From Actinokineospora spheciospongiae (lineage in GTDB: Bacteria > Actinomycetota > Actinomycetes > Mycobacteriales > Pseudonocardiaceae), in NCBI RefSeq assembly GCF_000564855.1, contig NZ_AYXG01000027.1:25407-89406 (forward strand): a stretch of 64,000 nt of DNA, given 5' to 3'. The position numbers and the translations under genes were made by a program. Of this stretch, positions 18,548-26,848 are shown piece after piece. The notes beneath the pieces were generated by a model. The model did not search any database, was not told the DNA's origin, and worked only from the letters and a program-made list of their open reading frames with translations. Position 1 is the stretch's first letter; each line of letters begins with the position of its first letter.

Positions 18548-19219
18548 TCACGGTGCGGGCACCGCGAGCGGGAGGCGGTCCCAGCCGCGCCGGTCCGCGT
18601 GCGCGGCGAGCACCGGGTCGTCGCCCACGACGACCGGGTGCCCGACCAGCTCCAGCACCGGCAGGTCGGAGTCGTGGTCGCCGTAGGCGGTGCAGTCGGC
18701 CAGGTCGACCCCGCGTTCCCAGGCCAGTTCCCGGGCGGCCACGGCCTTGCGCGCGCCGACGACGGGGTGTGCGACCGCGCCGGTGTAGCGGCCGTCGCGC
18801 ACCTCAGGTTCGGTGCACAGCACCGCGTCGGCGAGGACGAGCCGGGCCAGCGGGCGCAGGCACGGCGGGAACGAGCCGGACAGCAGCACCACCGCCTCGC
18901 CCGCCGCCCGGTGGGCGCGCAGCCTGGCCAGCACCGACGGCACGAACAGCCCGCCCGCGGCGTGCTCGGCGTCGAACCACCGCCTGCCCACCGCCGCCAG
19001 CTCCTCCACCGGGCGTCCCGCGAAGTTGGCGAAGAAGGCCCGGTTGGCCTCCTCGCGGGACGCCCCGGCCGCCTTGAGCGCGCCCAGCGCCGCCAGCCGC
19101 GCGTCGAACTCCGACGGCGGGTGGCCGCGCTCGGCCAGGTCGAAGGCCAGGAACCGGAAGATGCTGGTGACGGTGATCAGCGTGCCGTCGACGTCGAAGA
19201 AGGCCAGGCCGCGCGCCAC
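18548..19219 (-). CDS. HAD-superfamily phosphatase (HAD-IB, SerB-like)
   Basis: A 223-residue phosphatase of the HAD subfamily IB. Motif I FFDVDGTLI has the nucleophile and acid aspartates at residues 9 and 11. Motif II is LLSGSF, the lysine lies in VVGARKAVAAREL, and motif III/IV is YGDHDSDLPVLEL. The GTG at 19219 begins two bases after the ACP stop, so translation is coupled. In a pathway that joins an acyl-ACP to a sugar or glycerol phosphate, this enzyme would remove the phosphate. Phosphoserine phosphatase activity is a less likely reading given the operon. Confidence 0.88.
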   Translation of the reverse strand: MARGLAFFDVDGTLITVTSIFRFLAFDLAERGHPPSEFDARLAALGALKAAGASREEANRAFFANFAGRPVEELAAVGRRWFDAEHAAGGLFVPSVLARLRAHRAAGEAVVLLSGSFPPCLRPLARLVLADAVLCTEPEVRDGRYTGAVAHPVVGARKAVAARELAWERGVDLADCTAYGDHDSDLPVLELVGHPVVVGDDPVLAAHADRRGWDRLPLAVPAP

Positions 19220-19221
19220 GG

Positions 19222-19458
19222 TCAGCGGGTCTTGGCGTCGAGGTAGGCCAGCGCCTCGCCGAGCGGCTGGTCGTGGCGCAGGTCGCCCTCGGGGATGACG
19301 ACCCCGTACTCCTTCTGCATCCACAGCGCGATCTCCATCAGGTGCAGCGAGTCGAGGCCGATGTCCTCGAAGGTGCGCTCCAGCCCCAGCTCGGCGACCG
19401 GCAGCTCGGCCTTCGCCGCGACCAGCTCGACGACCCGGGTATTGACAGTTGTGTCCAT
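19222..19458 (-). CDS. Free-standing acyl carrier protein
   Basis: A 78-residue ACP. The phosphopantetheine attachment serine is residue 37 in the motif IGLDSLHLMEIAL. It is flanked by the KAS III gene (27 bases upstream) and the phosphatase gene (two bases downstream), so it should carry the chain elongated by the KAS III. It differs from a housekeeping AcpP in lacking the usual acidic helix II and in its HLM residues after the serine. This supports a dedicated pathway carrier. Confidence 0.93.
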   Translation of the reverse strand: MDTTVNTRVVELVAAKAELPVAELGLERTFEDIGLDSLHLMEIALWMQKEYGVVIPEGDLRHDQPLGEALAYLDAKTR

Positions 19459-19485
19459 GTGCGACTCCCCTTGGTGTTCTTCTGC

Positions 19486-20487
19486 TTACAGGGCGGCCAG
19501 GTCAGGCCATTCCAGGGTGATGGCGCCCCAGGTGGCGCCGCCGCCGAACGCGGTCAGCACCACCCGGTCGCCGGGGGCCAGCCGCCCGGCGCGCGCGGCG
19601 TCGTCGAGGGCCAGCGGGATGGAGGCGGCGGCGGTGTTGCCGACGCTGTCGACGTTGACGAACGCCCGCTCCCCGGGCAGGTCGAGCTGGTCGGCCACCG
19701 CGTGCAGGATGCGCACGTTGGCCTGGTGGCCGACCAGCCAGTCGACCGAACCGGGGTCCCAACCGGTCCGGCGCAGCACCGTCCGCGACGACTCGGTCAT
19801 CCGGTTGACGGCGTTGACGAACACCGTCCTGCCCTGCATCTTCATGAAGTGGTCGGTCGGCCCCGGCTCGACCCCGGACGTGCGCTGCCGCGATCCCCCG
19901 GCGGGCACGACGATCAGGTCGGCCAGGTCGCCGTCCGCGCCGAGGTCGAACGCCAGCAGCGCGCCCCGGTCGGACTGGTGCCCGGCGGTGAGCACGACCG
20001 CCCCGGCGCCGTCGCCGAAGATCGGCGCGGTGTTGCGGTCGTCCGGGTCGATGATGGTGGTGAACGCCTCCGCGCCCACCACCAGCACCCGGTCCGCGGT
20101 GCCCAGCGAGATCAGCCCGGCCGCGGTGGCCATGGCGTAGAGGAACCCGGAGCACACCGCGGCGACGTCGAACGCCGGGATCGGGCCGAGCCCGAGCCCG
20201 CTGGCCACGGTGGGCGCGGTCGCCGGGCACGGGTGGTCCGGGGTGGTGGTGGCCAGCACCAGCGCGTCGACGGACTCCACGCCCGCCGACTTCAGCGCCC
20301 GGCGCCCGGCCTCCACGGCCAGGTCGCTGGTCGCGGTGCCGACCCCGACCCGGCGGCGTTCGCGGATGCCGGTCCGCGAGCGAATCCACTCGTCGGAGGT
20401 GTCCATCCGCGCGGCCAGCATGTCGTTGGTGACGACCTGCTCGGGCACGGTGGAGCCGATGCCGGTGAGGACTGCGGCGCGCCCCAT
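19486..20487 (-). CDS. Beta-ketoacyl-ACP synthase III (FabH-like), cluster A
   Basis: A 333-residue KAS III with the complete Cys-His-Asn triad: cysteine 112 in AAVCSGFLYA, histidine in VGHQANVRI and asparagine in DSVGNTAAAS. It would condense an acyl-CoA (or acyl group) with malonyl on the neighbouring ACP to give a beta-ketoacyl-ACP, the acyl donor expected for an AvrD- or AfsA-like condensation. It is in a tight operon with that ACP. It is probably not the housekeeping FabH, since fatty-acid synthesis genes are absent here. Confidence 0.93.
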   Translation of the reverse strand: MGRAAVLTGIGSTVPEQVVTNDMLAARMDTSDEWIRSRTGIRERRRVGVGTATSDLAVEAGRRALKSAGVESVDALVLATTTPDHPCPATAPTVASGLGLGPIPAFDVAAVCSGFLYAMATAAGLISLGTADRVLVVGAEAFTTIIDPDDRNTAPIFGDGAGAVVLTAGHQSDRGALLAFDLGADGDLADLIVVPAGGSRQRTSGVEPGPTDHFMKMQGRTVFVNAVNRMTESSRTVLRRTGWDPGSVDWLVGHQANVRILHAVADQLDLPGERAFVNVDSVGNTAAASIPLALDDAARAGRLAPGDRVVLTAFGGGATWGAITLEWPDLAAL

Positions 20488-20524
20488 GCGGTGTTCTCCT
20501 CTGCTGCTGGTTCTGGCGGGGGCG

Positions 20525-21244
20525 TCAGACCGCGGAGCCGACGGCCCAGGCGCGGTCGGTCTCGATGGTCATGTCGACCGCCTTGTACTCCTGCTGCGCC
20601 TTCTCGATGGCGGTGTGCACGTCCATCACCGGGGTGAAGTCGAAGGTGTCGACGATGCCGTTGAGCCGCTGCACGAGGGTGCCGCCGATGACGTGGCGGG
20701 GGATGCCCAGCTCGTCGATGGCCTTGGCGATGCCCTCGTCGGCCAGCCGCCGGAACCGCTCGTTGACCGGGCGGTGCCCGTCCTTGGCCAGCTCCAGCTC
20801 GTTGGGCAGGTGCACGAACGCGTCGTAGGTGTTCTTCACGTGCTCCTTGATGGCCACGCCGAGCTGGTCCATGACCTGCTCGAAGAACAGCATCTCCGGG
20901 GTCTTCTCCACGGTCTCGACGTCGCTGAGGTGCACCGAGTCGTTGGGGTTGATGCCGACGATCACCCGCACCGCGCCGTAGAGCCACTCCTGCAACGAGG
21001 AGCCGTCGGAGACGAAGCCGTTGACCAGGTGGCTCTCGTGGGTGACCCGCTCGACGTGCCTGCGCACGATGAGCTGGATCAGCTCCGCGCCGTTGCACTG
21101 CTCCAGGGTCTTGCCCGGCACCGCGAACGGCAGCAGCTCGCGCATGGTGCGCGCCCGGGTGCGCTCGATGCCGATGTAGTGCGACAGCGCGTAGGAGGTG
21201 AGGGTCTTGCCGGAGGAGTACGTGCCGGAAATGGCGAGCTTCAT
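20525..21244 (-). CDS. P-loop ATP-binding protein (AAA/NadR-like)
   Basis: A 239-residue protein with a Walker A motif GTYSSGKT at residues 7-14 right at the N-terminus, followed by a helical region (VERVTHESHLVNGFVSDGSS). It resembles the AAA_28/NadR-like ATPases that often turn out to be small-molecule kinases. In the operon it follows the AvrD gene by 26 bases and precedes the KAS III gene by 37. A kinase acting on the sugar or polyol partner of the AvrD reaction would fit with the phosphatase encoded further on, but this is inference. The ATG at 21244 has GAAGGA upstream. Confidence 0.7.
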   Translation of the reverse strand: MKLAISGTYSSGKTLTSYALSHYIGIERTRARTMRELLPFAVPGKTLEQCNGAELIQLIVRRHVERVTHESHLVNGFVSDGSSLQEWLYGAVRVIVGINPNDSVHLSDVETVEKTPEMLFFEQVMDQLGVAIKEHVKNTYDAFVHLPNELELAKDGHRPVNERFRRLADEGIAKAIDELGIPRHVIGGTLVQRLNGIVDTFDFTPVMDVHTAIEKAQQEYKAVDMTIETDRAWAVGSAV

Positions 21245-21270
21245 GGGTTTCCTTCTCTGGTGGGGGTTTG

Positions 21271-22269
21271 TCAGACGCCGCGCGGCAGCGAGTGCGCGAC
21301 CGCGCAGGTGAACCGCACGCCGCCGAGTTCGGCGACGACGTCGGCGGTGCGCCACACGCCGCCGCCCATCTCGATCAGGTTGGGGTCGCGCAGCTCGGTC
21401 AGCAGCGGCAGCGGCCCGCCGACCGGGCGGACGGGGTGGGCCACTTCAAGGGTGGTGCTGCGCATCCACAGCGTGTTGCTCGCGCTGCGGCGCATGGAGT
21501 CCAGCTCGTAGAGCAGCACCTGGGCCAGTTGCAGGCCGGTGGCGAACGCGTCGACCATGGTGGCCGCGGGCTGGTAGGCGCCCTCGATGCCCTCCTCGGC
21601 GCCCGCCGGGGTCAGCTCCACCGCGGCGGTGGCGCGCAGCGCGGGCAGGTCCAGCGCCAGGTCGTCGACGCGGTGCCCGCCGCGGGTGAAGCCGGTGCCG
21701 TAGTAGCGGCTCGCGGCCGGGCCGAGCAGCACGTCCGGGCTGCCGTAGGTGTCGCGGCCGGGGCGGACCTCGCCGCCGGGGTGCTCCACCTCGCAGCGCA
21801 CCCGCATCGACCCGACCGCGCAGTCCACCACGGACACCGTGCCGCACAGCGAACCCGGTTCCTCGCGGGTGGACACCAGCCGCGCGGCCAGGCCCAGCTC
21901 GCGCAGGTCCTCCTCCGGGCTCTGCCCGGCCCGGATCGCCACCTTCCGCACCCACATCGCCCGGTGCTGCTCCGGGGTGGGCAGGAACGCGCGCACCAGG
22001 ACCAGCTCGCTGAGCTGCACGCCGAACAGGATCGCGTCGATCGTGCTCAGGTGCGGGCGCAGGTCCACGCCCGCCGACTTCTTCGACCAGTCGGCCGGGT
22101 AGCCCAGGCCGACGTGCGTGCCGACCGAGGCGGCGGCCGGGTCGAGGACCAGCGCCGAGACCGGGCCGAAGGTGTACTCGACGCGCTTGTACCCGGCGGA
22201 GAAGAAGCGCTTGGCGCCGTCGCCGAGGTGGTCGTCCACAGTGGTGTGGGCTAAGGCGGGGTTGGTCAT
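21271..22269 (-). CDS. AvrD family protein
   Basis: A 332-residue protein that I recognise as AvrD-like. In Pseudomonas syringae, AvrD directs formation of syringolides, acylated sugar-derived butanolide elicitors. Matching features are the N-terminal DDHLGDGAKRFFSAGYKRV (residues ~12-30), YPADWSKKSAGVDLRPHLST (~57-76), the segment FGVQLSELVLVRAFL and a conserved SVVDCAVGSMRVRCEVEH. AvrD proteins show distant similarity in role to AfsA, which joins a beta-ketoacyl group to a C3 phosphate. The ATG at 22269 has GGGAG nine bases upstream. The open frame extends to 22467 but lacks family-like sequence. It is the first gene of the nine-gene cluster A operon and is probably its signature enzyme. 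Confidence 0.85.
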   Translation of the reverse strand: MTNPALAHTTVDDHLGDGAKRFFSAGYKRVEYTFGPVSALVLDPAAASVGTHVGLGYPADWSKKSAGVDLRPHLSTIDAILFGVQLSELVLVRAFLPTPEQHRAMWVRKVAIRAGQSPEEDLRELGLAARLVSTREEPGSLCGTVSVVDCAVGSMRVRCEVEHPGGEVRPGRDTYGSPDVLLGPAASRYYGTGFTRGGHRVDDLALDLPALRATAAVELTPAGAEEGIEGAYQPAATMVDAFATGLQLAQVLLYELDSMRRSASNTLWMRSTTLEVAHPVRPVGGPLPLLTELRDPNLIEMGGGVWRTADVVAELGGVRFTCAVAHSLPRGV

Positions 22270-22555
22270 GGGTGGAACTCCCAACGGCGTGCGAACGCCT
22301 AGGTGGGTCGGGGAAGTGAGGTGGTGGCAGCGGCCGGGAGCCGGTGTCGGGCCGCGGCGGCGGGCTGCTGGTGCGACGCTAACAGGACCGGCGGCCCCGT
22401 TGCCTGCGTCGGTTTGTACGGGGCAAGGCCATACGGGTACTCCCAGCACCACCGTGACCCCCGCCACAACCCGTGGCGGGCGGGCGGCGGCGCCTACATA
22501 GCCTGGCGTCCCCGGACGCGTCCGTCGATCTGGGACAGATCCCTTGGAGGTTTCG
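22270..22555. promoter_or_regulatory. Divergent promoter region between the AvrD operon and a thioesterase gene
   Basis: This 286-base gap must hold the promoter of the cluster A operon. On the minus strand GTTAGC near 22381-22386 could be its -10. On the plus strand TACATA at 22495-22500 could serve the thioesterase. A perfect eight-base hairpin (22460-22467 with 22473-22480) lies in the thioesterase promoter. Two TACGGG copies near 22417 and 22432 could be half-sites. Confidence 0.4.
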
Positions 22556-23011
22556 GTGACCGCAGAACTGTTCCCGGTCGAGGTGCAACCCGGTTACGCC
22601 GACGAGCAGCTAATCGCCAAGCTGGGCATCACCATCGTCGAGTGCCGCCCCGGCCTGGTCGTCGGCACGATGCCGGTCACCGGGAACCGGCAGCCGGTCG
22701 GGATCATGCACGGCGGCGCCAACGCCGCGTTCGCCGAGACGCTGGGGTCCTTCGCGGCCTGGCTGCACGCCGGTCCCGGCGGGCAGGCGGTCGGGCTCGA
22801 CCTGTCGTGCACCCACCACCGCTGGGTCGCCTCCGGGCTGGTGACCGGGGTCGCCACGGCGCTGCACGAGGGCCGCTCCAGCGCCACCTACGAGGTCGTC
22901 ATCACCGACGAGGACGACCGGCGCACCTGCACCGCCCGGCTCACGTGCGCGATCAGCAGGCGGGTGCGCCGTTCGGCGGGTGGGCGCGCGCCCGTTCGGC
23001 CCCGGGTCTGA
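22556..23011 (+). CDS. PaaI-family hotdog thioesterase
   Basis: A 151-residue single hotdog-domain thioesterase. The family signature is MHGGANAAFAETLGSFAA near residue 47, preceded by VVGTMPVTGNRQPVGI. PaaI/YdiI-type enzymes hydrolyse aryl- or acyl-CoA thioesters, for example DHNA-CoA. The GTG at 22556 has a GGAGG ribosome site six bases upstream, better than the TTG at 22544. It is divergent from the AvrD operon and could trim stalled acyl thioesters of that pathway, or be an unrelated housekeeping enzyme. Confidence 0.88.
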   Translation: MTAELFPVEVQPGYADEQLIAKLGITIVECRPGLVVGTMPVTGNRQPVGIMHGGANAAFAETLGSFAAWLHAGPGGQAVGLDLSCTHHRWVASGLVTGVATALHEGRSSATYEVVITDEDDRRTCTARLTCAISRRVRRSAGGRAPVRPRV

Positions 23012-23187
23012 GGGTCCATTTCGGACATCGCGGACCGGGTTGATCACTGTCGGTCGCCGGATCACCCGGCAGCGCAAACTGCCCCCGGCGGTACTGGTAC
23101 CACCGGGTGGGGGGTTCGGCGCGGCCTGGCACGGCGGCACCCGGGGGCGGGATGATCGGGGGTGAAGTCCATCCCCGTGGAGGTCCC

Positions 23188-24399
23188 GTGGCCAAGACAG
23201 CGTCCGCACCCCGTCGCGCCGAGCCCGGGGCGGGGATGTCGGAGCGGATGGTCGCGCTGTTCGCCGTCGCGGGCGGGCTGGCGGTCGCGAACATCTACTA
23301 CGCCCAGCCGCTGCTCACCGCCATCGCCGCCGAGTTCGGCGTGGGCAGCGCGACCGCCGCGCTGCTGGTCACCGTCACCACCGCCGGGTACGCCCTCGGG
23401 CTGGCGCTGGTGGTGCCGCTGGCGGACGTGCTCAACCGCAGGCGGCTGGTCGTCACCCTGCTCTCGGTGGTCGCCGCCGTGCAGGCCGCGTCCGCGTTCG
23501 CCCCGTCGGTCGGGGTGCTGACGGCGATCTCGGCGGTGCTGGGCGTCTCCGCGGTCGTGGCGCCGCTGATGGTCGCCTTCGGTGCCACGCTCGCCGACGA
23601 CCGGCAGCGCGGCCGGGTCACCGGGACGGTGATGAGCGGGGTCCTCATCGGTGTCCTGCTGGCGCGCACCGGCGGCGGGCTCATCGCCGAGGTCGCGGGC
23701 GACTGGCGGGCGGTCTACCTGGTCGCGGCCGTGCTGATGGTGGTGCTCGCCGCCGTGCTGCACCGGACCCTGCCGGACGTGCCGGTGGCCACCCGGATGC
23801 GGTACCCGGCGCTGCTGCGCTCGGTCGTGTCGATCGTCCGCGAGGAACCGGTGCTGCGGCTGCGCTGCGCCTACGGGTTCCTGTGCTTCGCCGGGTTCAG
23901 CGCTTTCTGGGCGTCCTCGGCGTTCCTGCTGGCGGGGGAGCCGTACCGGTTCGGCGAAGCGGTGATCGGCGCGTTCGGGCTGCTCGGCGCGATCGGCGCC
24001 TACGCCGCCAGGGTCACCGGCCGGTTCCTCGACCGCGGCTGGGAGAAGGCCACCACCGGGACGCTGCTGGTGCTGCTGCTGCTGAGCTGGGGCGTGCTCG
24101 CCCTCGGCGGCGGCACCTGGCCGGTGGCGCTGGTCGTCGGCGTGCTGCTGCTCGACCTGGCCGTGCAGGGCGTGCAGGTGACGAACCTGGGCACCGTGTA
24201 CGCGCTGCGGCCGGAGGCGCGCAGCCGCATCACCATGGCCTACACCGGCACCTACTTCCTCGGCGGCGCGGCGGGCTCGGCCCTGTCCGGGGCCGCCTAC
24301 GCCGCGGCGGGCTGGCCCGCCGTCTGCCTCGTCGGCGCCGTCCTGGCGCTGGCCGCGGTCGTGCTCTGGGCCATTCAGACGCTGCGCCGCACCCGTTGA
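23188..24399 (+). CDS. MFS transporter (12 TM, DHA1-like)
   Basis: A 403-residue major facilitator protein with about 12 hydrophobic segments. The first helix reads MVALFAVAGGLAVANIYYAQ. Motif A-like LADVLNRRRLVV lies near residue 78 and motif C-like TGTVMSGVLIGVLLARTGGG near residue 148. The GTG at 23188 has GGAGG at good spacing. It resembles AraJ/YdhP-type efflux proteins. It lies between the thioesterase and the MmyB-type regulator, so it may be a second exporter for cluster A or an independent efflux gene. Confidence 0.88.
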   Translation: MAKTASAPRRAEPGAGMSERMVALFAVAGGLAVANIYYAQPLLTAIAAEFGVGSATAALLVTVTTAGYALGLALVVPLADVLNRRRLVVTLLSVVAAVQAASAFAPSVGVLTAISAVLGVSAVVAPLMVAFGATLADDRQRGRVTGTVMSGVLIGVLLARTGGGLIAEVAGDWRAVYLVAAVLMVVLAAVLHRTLPDVPVATRMRYPALLRSVVSIVREEPVLRLRCAYGFLCFAGFSAFWASSAFLLAGEPYRFGEAVIGAFGLLGAIGAYAARVTGRFLDRGWEKATTGTLLVLLLLSWGVLALGGGTWPVALVVGVLLLDLAVQGVQVTNLGTVYALRPEARSRITMAYTGTYFLGGAAGSALSGAAYAAAGWPAVCLVGAVLALAAVVLWAIQTLRRTR

Positions 24400-24528
24400 C
24401 CACATTCCCGTCACCGCTGTGTGTCGATTGTGACGCGTGAATAACAAATCGAACGGACAGTCATTTATCCTGGGCTCCGGCGCGCGGTCGTTGGGCCGAT
24501 TGTGATTGCTGCACAAACTTAAATACGC

Positions 24529-24550
24529 CTGGTGATCGGCCGATTACCAG
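24529..24550. promoter_or_regulatory. 22-bp near-perfect palindrome, candidate operator
   Basis: Half-sites CTGGTGATCGG and CCGATTACCAG are complementary with one mismatch. The site lies in an AT-richer stretch 12 bases before the TTGACA at 24563 of the regulator gene that starts at 24600. It is a likely binding site for that regulator or for another that controls it. Confidence 0.6.
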
Positions 24551-24562
24551 ATGCACTGCGGC

Positions 24563-24592
24563 TTGACAAGCACCCGTTCCGGGGGTGATGCT
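24563..24592 (+). promoter_or_regulatory. Putative promoter of the MmyB-type regulator
   Basis: A perfect TTGACA (24563-24568) is followed after 18 bases by GATGCT (24587-24592), a weak -10. The ATG at 24600 would lie at or within a few bases of the transcription start, so the mRNA may be leaderless. Confidence 0.4.
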
Positions 24593-24599
24593 CGGTCGC

Positions 24600-25472
24600 A
24601 TGGCAAAAAGTGGGGGAAACAGTCGGCAGCGGGAAGAGTTGGGGCACTTCCTGAAGACCCGGCGTTCACGATTATCGCCGACTGATTTCGGATTGTCCGT
24701 TTCAGCGGGCAGGCGGCGCACGCCCGGCCTGCGCCGCGAGGAGGTCGCCGTGCTCGCGGGCATCGGCACGTCCTGGTACACCTGGCTCGAACAGGGCCGC
24801 GACATCAACGTGTCGGAATCGGTGGCCAGGGCGATCGGCCGGGCGCTGTGCCTGGACCGGTCGGAAGTTCGCTACCTGTACCAGTTGCTGGGGATCACCC
24901 CACCGCAGCCGACGGTCGCCGTGGGGGAGCGCACGACCGTCGACCTGCGGCACGTGGTGGACGAGTGCCTGCCCAGCCCGGCGCTGGTGGTCGACAGCCT
25001 GTGGAACCTGCTCGGGTTCAACGCCTCGGCCGCACTGGTCTTCGGGTTCACCCCCGAAGACCGCAATCTATTGATCAGCTTCTTCACCAACCCGGAGATC
25101 TGGTCGCGCTACGCCGAACCGGAACTGATGGCCCGAATGGCCGTCGCCCAGTTCCGCATCAGCGCCGCGGGGCACTACGACGACCCGCTCTTCAACAATG
25201 TGGTCACCACCCTGTGCGAACAGAGCCCGCAGTTCGCCGCGCTCTGGTACAGCCACGAGGTGCTCGACTCCAGAATGCGCCACAAAGAGGTCAATCATCC
25301 CACCGTCGGGCGTCTGGTCTTCGACACCCACTCCTGGCAGTTGGACGGCCCGGAACAGATCCGCATGTTCCTGCACATCCCGCGCAGGCACTCCGACACC
25401 CGGCGCAAGCTCGAATGCCTCCTCGACCAGCACGCCCGCGAACACGCCCTCCCGGAGCGCGTGACCGCGTGA
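24600..25472 (+). CDS. XRE/MmyB-type transcriptional regulator
   Basis: A 290-residue regulator with the same architecture as the one at 8600. The helix-turn-helix is TPGLRREEVAVLAGIGTSWY (residues ~36-55). The C-terminal MmyB-type PAS-like ligand domain includes ALVVDSLWNLLGFN near residue 130 and ends near residue 275. The ATG at 24600 is preferred. GTG 24585 and ATG 24588 are in frame upstream. As the nearest dedicated regulator to the AvrD operon, with an operator-like palindrome upstream, it is the best candidate for cluster A control, perhaps sensing a lipid product. Confidence 0.87.
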   Translation: MAKSGGNSRQREELGHFLKTRRSRLSPTDFGLSVSAGRRRTPGLRREEVAVLAGIGTSWYTWLEQGRDINVSESVARAIGRALCLDRSEVRYLYQLLGITPPQPTVAVGERTTVDLRHVVDECLPSPALVVDSLWNLLGFNASAALVFGFTPEDRNLLISFFTNPEIWSRYAEPELMARMAVAQFRISAAGHYDDPLFNNVVTTLCEQSPQFAALWYSHEVLDSRMRHKEVNHPTVGRLVFDTHSWQLDGPEQIRMFLHIPRRHSDTRRKLECLLDQHAREHALPERVTA

Positions 25473-25479
25473 CCCCGGC

Positions 25480-25516
25480 GACCGGCGCGGCTCGCACCGC
25501 CACGGCCGCGCCGGTC
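25480..25516. terminator. Hairpin terminator after the MmyB-type regulator
   Basis: Perfect 11-base arms (25480-25490 and 25506-25516) with a 15-base loop, starting eight bases after the stop codon. Confidence 0.75.
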
Positions 25517-25658
25517 ACCGCCACCCCGCTGGGCGGGAACGGGTTGCGCGTGTGGAACCCCGTGGTCCGCCCGGCCCGGTCCATCAGCTCCGACAGCGCG
25601 GGCAGGTCGTAGTCCAAGTCCGCCTGCCGCGCCCGGCTGCCCGCCGGTCTTTGTGGGG

Positions 25659-25807
25659 TGCCCGGCTGGGTGGATGTGCTTGGCCGGGGCCCCTACGGCG
25701 ATCATGCGGCCCAGCGTGACAGGGTGGGGTTGAAGGGATGCCCCACCGCCCGGGCAGGCTTGCACATGATCGCCACCCCCGACCAAACACATCCACCCAC
25801 CCGGGCA
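25659..25807. repeat. 149-bp element with imperfect terminal inverted repeats and an inner hairpin
   Basis: Left arm 25659-25706 and right arm 25765-25807 are reverse complements over about 43 bases with a few mismatches and a short insertion, both beginning TGCCCGG when read inward. The 58 bases between them contain a second hairpin, GGTGGGG pairing with CCCCACC around a 12-base loop, and a second copy of CCCGGGCAGG. The structure could be a small non-autonomous mobile element, a dispersed intergenic repeat or a structured RNA. Confidence 0.6.
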
Positions 25808-26134
25808 GGGGCGTAGCCGGGCCTGCGGTTGCGAGGGTGGTCGGCGGCTGCGCCGGTGGGGTTTGCGTGGCTGGTGGCCGGGTCGGCGGTTGGCGGGGTG
25901 GCTGAGCAGGTTGGGGGCAGGTCCTGGGCCGCGCGCACCACACCGTGTCCCGCCCGCCGCCGCGCCCCGCGGGAATGCCCGTCGTCGCACGGGAAGTCTC
26001 CGGTCTGCTCCGGTCGGGAGGGCGGTGACCGGCCTGCTGGGAGGGGCGCGGGGTCCCCCGGGTCGGGTGGGCAGGCAGAATGGGGCGCTGCGTGGCCAGT
26101 CGGAGTGGCCGGTCGGACGAGGGGAGTGGCAGCG

Positions 26135-26848
26135 GTGGGACAGGGTGAACTGCGCGGGGTCGTCGCCATGGACGGACCCTCGGGCACCGGCAAGTCCACC
26201 GTGGCCCGCGGGTTGGCCAGGGCGCTGGGGGCCGGCTACCTCGACACCGGGGCGATGTACCGGGTGGTGACGCTGGCCGTCCTGCGCGCCGGGGTGGACC
26301 CCGCCGACAGCGCGGCCGTGCTGCGCGTGGCCGAGGGCGTCGACCTGGGCATCGGCACCGACCCGGGTGGGTCGGCGGTGCTGCTGGGCGGCGAGCCGGT
26401 CGACGCGGAGATCCGCGGGCCCGAGGTCACCGCCGCGGTGTCCGCGGTGTCGGCGGTCGCCGGGGTGCGCGACCTGCTGGTCTCCCGGCAGCGGCGGATC
26501 ATCGGGGAGAGCCGCGCCACCCTGGGCGGCATCGTCGTCGAGGGCCGCGACATCGGCACCGTCGTCGCCCCCGAGGCCCCGCTCAAGGTCTACCTCACCG
26601 CCTCCGCCGACGCCCGCGCCGCCCGGCGCACCGCGCAGGACTCCGCCGAGGGGCGCGTCTCCACTGTGGACGCGACCAAGGCCGACGTGCAGCGCCGCGA
26701 CACCTTCGACTCCACCCGCGCGGTGTCCCCGCTGCGGCCCGCGGTCGACGCCGTCGAGGTCGACACCACCGACCTGGGCATCGACGCCGTGCTGGCCCAG
26801 TTGCTGGAGATCGTGCGCGAGCGCGGCCTGTGCGGGGCCGAGCGGTGA
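26135..26848 (+). CDS. cmk: Cytidylate kinase
   Basis: A 237-residue CMP/dCMP kinase. The P-loop GPSGTGKST lies near residues 14-22. The [12 protein letters not shown] segment follows, and [14 protein letters not shown] near residue 133 and the lid RRTAQDS are typical. It phosphorylates CMP and dCMP in the pyrimidine salvage and nucleotide supply pathway. GTG 26135 is chosen because GAGGGGAG lies nine bases upstream. Its stop overlaps the plsC start by four bases (GTGA). The cmk-plsC-der order is conserved in actinobacteria. Confidence 0.96.
   Translation: MGQGELRGVVAMDGPSGTGKSTVARGLARALGAGYLDTGAMYRVVTLAVLRAGVDPADSAAVLRVAEGVDLGIGTDPGGSAVLLGGEPVDAEIRGPEVTAAVSAVSAVAGVRDLLVSRQRRIIGESRATLGGIVVEGRDIGTVVAPEAPLKVYLTASADARAARRTAQDSAEGRVSTVDATKADVQRRDTFDSTRAVSPLRPAVDAVEVDTTDLGIDAVLAQLLEIVRERGLCGAER

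Larger units (their letters stand above)
25473..26134. other. 662-base non-coding gap before cmk
   Basis: Frames here give Pro/Arg/His-rich translations without ribosome sites, so I call no gene. The gap holds the terminator at 25480-25516, the nested inverted repeat at 25659-25807 and, at its right end, the promoter region of the cmk operon. Confidence 0.6.

Noticed and set aside
25584..25943. A 119-codon minus-strand frame in the gap before cmk
   Set aside because: Its Pro/Arg-rich product coincides with the inverted-repeat element, has no ribosome site and no neighbour supporting it.
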